This document shows positions 59,070-64,000 of a stretch of 64,000 bases of DNA, one piece after another (position 1 is the first letter of the stretch; every line of letters begins with the position of its first letter). The notes under the pieces are model-generated. The model ran no database searches. It was not told where the DNA came from and worked only from the letters and a program-made list of their open reading frames with translations. The DNA is from Luteimonas sp. ANT-B3E (lineage in GTDB: Bacteria; Pseudomonadota; Gammaproteobacteria; Xanthomonadales; Xanthomonadaceae), in contig LXQJ01000050.1 of assembly GCA_001683895.1 (NCBI GenBank), forward strand, positions 19,569-83,568, given 5' to 3'. The translations under genes were made by a program, and so were the position numbers.

Positions 59070-60128
59070 TCAGGGGTGCGAGCGCACCAGTCCGTCGACA
59101 CCGAACTGCGCGCCCACCTTGGCCTTGAGCTGCTCGGCGTCGTCGCGGCCCAGCACCGGCCCGGCCTTGACCCTGGTCAGCGTGCCGCGGTCGGTCTGCA
59201 CGACTTCGGTGAACGCATTGATGCCGCCCGCACGCAGGCGATCGCGGAGCGCGGTCGCGTCGTTGGCGCTGCTGAATGCGCCAAGCTGGACCGCGAAGCC
59301 GGTGCCGGCGGCCGCGACCGGCGTCGCGGCGGCCGGGACAGGCGCCGGTGCGGAAGCCGGGGTGGGCGCAGCGGGCGTCGGGGACGGCGTCGTCGGGGCC
59401 GGGCGCGACGGCGGCAGCGCCTCTGCGATGGCGGCCGTCGCCGGGGCCGCACTGGCGGCCGGGGTCGACGGCGCCCGCGGCGTCGGGGCGCTGGCGATGC
59501 TGTCGGCGGGACCGGCGTCGAGCGAGATCACGCGCGCATCGATGCCCTGTCCCACGCGCGCAGCCGCGATGCGCGCACGTTCCGCGTCGGCCCGCGTGGC
59601 ATAGGGCCCGATGCGCACGCGCCAGGCATCACGCGTGCCGACCCGGGCCTGCTCACTGTAGGCCGGAAGCGAGGACAGACGCAGCCGGTTGACCACGGTC
59701 TCGGCATTGGCAGCGGTGGCGTAGGCGCCGAAGGCGATGGCGTAGTCGCCAGCGGCGACCGACGCCGGCAGGCGACCACCGTCGGCAGCGTCCGGCGCAC
59801 CGGCGGCGTCGGGGGCGGCGGCATCGGCATCGCCGTCGGGCCGCTCGGGCAGGATGGCGCCGGGCGCGCCCGCCGTTGCGGTATCGACCGTCGGCAGCGT
59901 GCCCGATGGATCGCGCAGCAGCCCTTCGCTCCCGACGGCGCCCGGGGTCACCAGCGGCAGGTCGCGCGTCTCATAGCCGCCGCGTGGCGCGCTGGGCATG
60001 TCCAGCGACAGGTCGGAGACGCCGCTGTCGGGCGCCGGCCCCTGCACCAGCATCGGCAGGAAGATCACCGCCAGCGCGATCAGCACCGCGGCGCCGATGA
60101 GGCGCTGTTTCAGTCGGGAATCCATCAC
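59070..60128 (-). CDS. SPOR domain-containing protein
   Basis: N-terminal LKQRLIGAAVLIALAVIFLPMLVQG; SPOR repeat-like regions (YAIAFGAYATAANAETVVNRLR; FAVQLGAFSSANDATALRDRLRAGGINAFTEVVQTDRGTLTRVKAGPVLGRDDAEQL). Confidence 0.93.
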   Translation of the reverse strand: MMDSRLKQRLIGAAVLIALAVIFLPMLVQGPAPDSGVSDLSLDMPSAPRGGYETRDLPLVTPGAVGSEGLLRDPSGTLPTVDTATAGAPGAILPERPDGDADAAAPDAAGAPDAADGGRLPASVAAGDYAIAFGAYATAANAETVVNRLRLSSLPAYSEQARVGTRDAWRVRIGPYATRADAERARIAAARVGQGIDARVISLDAGPADSIASAPTPRAPSTPAASAAPATAAIAEALPPSRPAPTTPSPTPAAPTPASAPAPVPAAATPVAAAGTGFAVQLGAFSSANDATALRDRLRAGGINAFTEVVQTDRGTLTRVKAGPVLGRDDAEQLKAKVGAQFGVDGLVRSHP

Positions 60129-60181
60129 GGCTCGTGGGGCGAACGGAAGGCGCGCGAATTATACGCCCGCCCCCGCGGCGC

Positions 60182-61462
60182 TCATGAACCGCGCGCGCGG
60201 AGCCAGCGCACCGCGGCGGCGGCGACCGCGAACGATCCGAACGCCAGCACGCGATCGCCGGGGTACGCCTCGCCCAGCGCCGCGTCCAGCGCAGCGTCCG
60301 TGTCGCTGTGCACCGGCGCCGCTTCCGCGGCGGTGTTGGCCAACGCCGCGCGCAGCGTCGCGCCGTCCTGCCCACGTGCACCCGCGTCCACGGTCCCGGC
60401 GAGGTGCCAGCCGTCGACCACGCCCGCCAGCGCCGCGACCACGCCACGCGCGTCCTTGTCGGCCAACGCTGCATACACCGCCAGCGTGCGCCCTGGCACT
60501 GGCGCTGCCGCCAGCGCCGCAGACAGCGTGCGCGCCGCCTGCGGGTTGTGGCCGACGTCGACCAGCACTTCGACGCCGTCGACGTGGTGCCGCTGCAGCC
60601 GCGCCGGCACCTGCGCCGCCGCGACTCCCTTGCTCCACGCCGAATCCGGCAGCGCGAGGTCGAGCGCGCGCAGCGCCGCGATCGCGGTGGCGGCGTTGCG
60701 CAGCTGCGCCGGGCCGACCAGCCGCGGCAGCGGCAGCTCGAGCGCGAACCCGGGTTCGCGCCAGCGCCAGCGGGACGGTCCGACGTCCTCATCGACCAGG
60801 AAATCACTGCCAGCGCGGATCGCCGACGCGCCGATGGCATAGGCGTGGCGCAGCACGCTGGCCGGCGGGTCGTCCTCGCCAAGGACCAGCGGCCGCCAGG
60901 CGCGCGCGATACCGGCCTTCTCGCGCCCGATCGTCTCGCGGTCGTCGCCGAGGAACGCCTGGTGGTCGAGGTCGACGGTGGTGATCACCGCGACGTCCGG
61001 ATCGACCAGGTTGACCGCGTCCAGCCGCCCGCCCAGCCCGACCTCGAGAATTGCGAGGTCCAGCGATGCGTCGGCGAACAGCCGCAGCGCGGCCAGCGTG
61101 CCGTACTCGAAATAGGTCAGCGACGCGTCTTCGCGCACGGCCTCCACCGCCTCGAATGCCGCCACCAGCGCCATGTCGCCAGCGTCGACACCATCGATGC
61201 GCACGCGCTCGTTGTAGGCCAGCAGGTGCGGCGAGGTGTAGGCACCGACGCGCAGGCCGCCGGCGCGCGCGATCGCCTCGATGAAGGCCACGGTGGAGCC
61301 CTTGCCGTTGGTGCCGGCGACAGTGACCACGTGCCGCGCCGGCCGTCCCAGCGCCATGCGCGCGGCGACCTCGCGCACCCGCTCCAGCCCCATCGCGATG
61401 GCCTGCGGATGCTGCGTCTCGATCCACGCCAGCCAGCCGGCCAGCGAGCGCGCCGTGCTCAC
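60182..61462 (-). CDS. folC: bifunctional folylpolyglutamate synthase/dihydrofolate synthase
   Basis: VTVAGTNGKGSTVAFIEAIARAGGLRVGAYTSPHLLAYNERVRIDG; ILEVGLGGRLDAVNLVDPDVAVITTVDLDHQAFLGDDRETIGREKAGIAR. GTG start overlapping upstream stop. Confidence 0.95.
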   Translation of the reverse strand: MSTARSLAGWLAWIETQHPQAIAMGLERVREVAARMALGRPARHVVTVAGTNGKGSTVAFIEAIARAGGLRVGAYTSPHLLAYNERVRIDGVDAGDMALVAAFEAVEAVREDASLTYFEYGTLAALRLFADASLDLAILEVGLGGRLDAVNLVDPDVAVITTVDLDHQAFLGDDRETIGREKAGIARAWRPLVLGEDDPPASVLRHAYAIGASAIRAGSDFLVDEDVGPSRWRWREPGFALELPLPRLVGPAQLRNAATAIAALRALDLALPDSAWSKGVAAAQVPARLQRHHVDGVEVLVDVGHNPQAARTLSAALAAAPVPGRTLAVYAALADKDARGVVAALAGVVDGWHLAGTVDAGARGQDGATLRAALANTAAEAAPVHSDTDAALDAALGEAYPGDRVLAFGSFAVAAAAVRWLRARGS

Positions 61463-62103
61463 AGCGCGCGGTGCACCGCTTCGCCGAAGAACAGGGTGTG
61501 GTGGCTGCAGTCGTTGAGGCGCACCACCTCCAGCTGGTCGACCGACGGCCCCTCGAGCAGGTTCAGCGTGGTCGGCGCCTGGCGGAAGCTCCACAGCTTG
61601 AACAGCGGCAGCCCCAGCACCCGGCACAGGATCACGCGGTTGACCGCGTCGTGGGCGACCACCAGCAGCGTCTCGCCATCGCCCATGTCCTCGCATGCGG
61701 CCGCGAACGCCGGCCATGCGCGGTCCAGTACCTGCTTCAGCGACTCGCCGCCCGGCATCTGCACCTTGTCGGGCGTCTCCCGCCAGGCGCGGAACCGGTC
61801 GCCGTCGTCGGCGGCGATCTCGGCCGCCAGCTTGCCTTCCCAGCTGCCGTGCGCGATCTCCATCAACCCGTCGTCGAGCGTCAGCATCGCCGAGCGCGGC
61901 TCACCCAGTGCCAGCCGCGCGGTCTCCACCGTGCGCGACAGCGGCGACGCTACCGCGCGGTCAATGCGCACGTCGCGCAGCCGCTCACCCAGCCGCCGCG
62001 CCTGCGTGCGGCCGCTGCCGGCCAGCGGAATATCCTCCTGGCCCTGGTAGCGGCCCTCGGCGTTCCATGCGGTCTCACCGTGGCGGGCGAGCAGGATCTT
62101 CAT
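61459..62103 (-). CDS. histidine phosphatase family protein
   Basis: MKILLARHGETAWNAEGRYQGQEDIPLAGSGRTQARRLGERL (RHGE), AHDAVNRVILC. Confidence 0.93.
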   Translation of the reverse strand: MKILLARHGETAWNAEGRYQGQEDIPLAGSGRTQARRLGERLRDVRIDRAVASPLSRTVETARLALGEPRSAMLTLDDGLMEIAHGSWEGKLAAEIAADDGDRFRAWRETPDKVQMPGGESLKQVLDRAWPAFAAACEDMGDGETLLVVAHDAVNRVILCRVLGLPLFKLWSFRQAPTTLNLLEGPSVDQLEVVRLNDCSHHTLFFGEAVHRAL

Positions 62104-62179
62104 CGTCGTACCTGGCGCAGCGGCGCACGCGGGGCGTGCCGGGCGCGCAGTCTACCTGCGCGCCCGTAGGCGCCGGCCT

Positions 62180-63982
62180 TCACTCCTTCGCCGGGACGCC
62201 CATTTCCTTCAGCAGCTGCGGCGCCGGATAAACCTCCTGCATGATCCAGCGCATGTAGCGCTGGTCGACGGAGATCATCCGCGTCATCACCGGGTCGAAC
62301 ACCCAGTTGCTGCTGACTGACTCCCAGTTGCCGTCGAACGCCAGCCCGACCAGGCGGCCGCGGGCGTCGAGCACCGGCGAGCCGGAATTGCCGCCGGTGA
62401 TGTCGAGGTCGGACAGGAAGTTGACCGGCACCGTTTTCAGGCGACGGTCCGCAAGGCCGCCGTAACGCTTGGCGGCGACCGCATCCAGCAGCGCCTGCGG
62501 CGCGTCGAAGGGCTCCTGGCCGGTGTGCTTTGCGGCGACTTCTTCCAGCTTCGTGAAGGGCTGCTGCGGGGTACCGTCGAGCTTGGTGTACGGCTTGACG
62601 TTGCCGAAGGTGAGGCGCAGCGAGGAGTTGGCGTCCGGGTAGACGAACTCGCCGCGGCTCTTCTTGTAGTCGGCAACGGCCTGCAGGTACACCGGGCGCG
62701 CAGCCAGTGAATCGCCTGCGCGCGCCTTGCGCTCCTGCTCCAGTGCCAGCAGCGTCGGCATCACCGCCACCGCGTACCTGATCGCCGGGTCCTTGCTGGA
62801 CTCGAACGCCGCGCGGTCGGCTGTGAGCCACTTCATGCGCTCGTCGTTGCCGGTCAGCGCGCTGCGGCCGAGACGGTCCAGCGCGCGGTCGACGGCGCGC
62901 GCGTCGTTGCCGCCGAGCCAGGCATCGACCGCCTTCACGCGCTGCGCCGCGGGCAGCTTCAGGTACTCGCCCAGCCAGTAGCGCTGCAGCTCGCGGTCCA
63001 TCGCCGGCACGTAGCGGCGCTCCATTTGCTGCATTCCGCCCTCGATGGTCGGCAGGTCACGCTGCTGGTAGCCCTGCTCGCGCTGCGCATCCGGCTTGGC
63101 GCGCTCAATCGCCAGCCGGTACAGGCGGGTCGCGGTCGACAGCAGGCCGGTGTTGTTGAACTGGCCCAGCGCAAGATCGCGCTCGCGGGTCGCGACGGCC
63201 TGCACGTTGAGCGCGAGCAGCTGTTCATGCGCGGCGATCGCGGCCTCGCCGTCTGCGCCCTGCCCGGCCAGCCACGCCAGCACCGCGGTCTCCTCGGCGA
63301 GCTTGGTGGCCGCGGCACCGGTGCGCGCAAAGCCGGCCAGCTGGCCGTCGTAGTTCTTCAGCACGTTCTCCCAGCCGCGCATCGTGCTGGCGTACTTGAC
63401 CTCGATCTCCGGGTCCTTGTCGCCGGCGGCGCCGACCAGCGCGGTCAGCGCCTTGTAGTGCCGCGCGATGGTCGGGTACGTCCACTGCTCTGTGTTGCGG
63501 AACTCCTCGACCAGCGCATAGCGGTCGGTGCGGCCCGGATAGCCGGCCACCATCACGAAGTCGTCCGGGCCCAGCGGGCGGTCGGCGATCTTCAGGAAGC
63601 GCTTCGGCTGGTACGGGATGTTGTCGGCGGCAAACGCCGCAGGCTTGCCGTCGCGGCCGACGTAGGCGCGGTAGAACGCGAAGTCGCCCGTGTGCCGCGG
63701 CCACATCCAGTTGTCGATCTCACCGCCGTAGGCACCCACGCTGCCTGGGGGCGCGTACACCAGCCGCACATCGCGGATCTCGAGGTTCTTGAACAGGCGG
63801 TAGGTGTTGCCGCCGGCGAAGCTGTACAGCCGGCAGCGGAAGCCGGCGTCGGCCTCGCAACCGGCGATCAGCGACTTTTCGATGTCATCCAGCGCGCGCG
63901 TGCGCCCTGGCGCATCCGACGCGGCCGCGATCGCCGCCTGCACGCGGTCGGTGACGTCCTCGATACTGTCAAGCGCGAACAC
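62180..63982 (-). CDS. S46 family peptidase (DPP7/DPP11-like), N-terminus beyond the window
   Basis: GEIDNWMWPRHTGDFAFYRAYVGRDGKPA, KIADRPLGPDDFVMVAGYPGRTDRY, PVNFLSDLDITGGNSGSPVLDARGRLVGLAFDGNWE (catalytic Ser). The catalytic His region is outside the window. Confidence 0.93.
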   Translation of the reverse strand: MFALDSIEDVTDRVQAAIAAASDAPGRTRALDDIEKSLIAGCEADAGFRCRLYSFAGGNTYRLFKNLEIRDVRLVYAPPGSVGAYGGEIDNWMWPRHTGDFAFYRAYVGRDGKPAAFAADNIPYQPKRFLKIADRPLGPDDFVMVAGYPGRTDRYALVEEFRNTEQWTYPTIARHYKALTALVGAAGDKDPEIEVKYASTMRGWENVLKNYDGQLAGFARTGAAATKLAEETAVLAWLAGQGADGEAAIAAHEQLLALNVQAVATRERDLALGQFNNTGLLSTATRLYRLAIERAKPDAQREQGYQQRDLPTIEGGMQQMERRYVPAMDRELQRYWLGEYLKLPAAQRVKAVDAWLGGNDARAVDRALDRLGRSALTGNDERMKWLTADRAAFESSKDPAIRYAVAVMPTLLALEQERKARAGDSLAARPVYLQAVADYKKSRGEFVYPDANSSLRLTFGNVKPYTKLDGTPQQPFTKLEEVAAKHTGQEPFDAPQALLDAVAAKRYGGLADRRLKTVPVNFLSDLDITGGNSGSPVLDARGRLVGLAFDGNWESVSSNWVFDPVMTRMISVDQRYMRWIMQEVYPAPQLLKEMGVPAKE

Positions 63983-64000
63983 GCGTGCACTGGGACCGGC

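Noticed and set aside
57465-60842. 1125-aa plus-strand ORF
   Set aside because: Antisense to purF, SPOR and folC; composition is low-complexity Arg/Ala/Gly/His and no family is recognisable.
1-64000. CRISPR arrays, tRNA/rRNA genes, IS elements, prophage or classical defence genes
   Set aside because: Looked for regular repeats, cloverleaf-like segments, transposase/integrase motifs and known defence domains in the ORF list; none found by eye.

Overview
A 64 kb, very GC-rich bacterial chromosomal window. Gene content and protein style suggest a Lysobacteraceae/Xanthomonadaceae gammaproteobacterium (inference only). It is densely coding, with about 50 supported protein genes and no rRNA, tRNA, CRISPR, prophage or IS element recognised. 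Main blocks: (i) ferredoxin reductase and FabR-like TetR regulator; (ii) an area of gene decay at 4.7-12.5 kb and at 37.3 kb, where at least four genes carry frameshifts and/or nonsense codons; (iii) htpG, an SLC13/RCK permease and a class A beta-lactamase; (iv) an RND efflux operon with two embedded SDR oxidoreductases, a divergent LysR gene and an AT-rich palindrome between them; (v) cyoABCD-SURF1-regB-regA, a quinol oxidase operon with its likely redox regulator; (vi) split hut genes (hutU, hutF, hutI) around a phosphodiesterase, an Ada-AlkA fusion and ogt; (vii) a predicted zinc-homeostasis cluster (MerC-like protein, ZnuD-like TonB receptor with His/Asp/Glu-rich loops, Zur) with a Zur-box-like divergent operator and a strong terminator; (viii) gltX, lpxH, DUF455, purF, SPOR, folC, a histidine phosphatase and a partial S46 peptidase. 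I saw no clearly unprecedented system. The best leads are the zinc cluster, the cyo-SURF1-RegBA linkage, a signal-peptide-less NMT1/THI5-like protein, the RND/SDR operon with a coupled small ORF, and the clustered gene decay. All family calls were made by eye from the translations; no database search was run.
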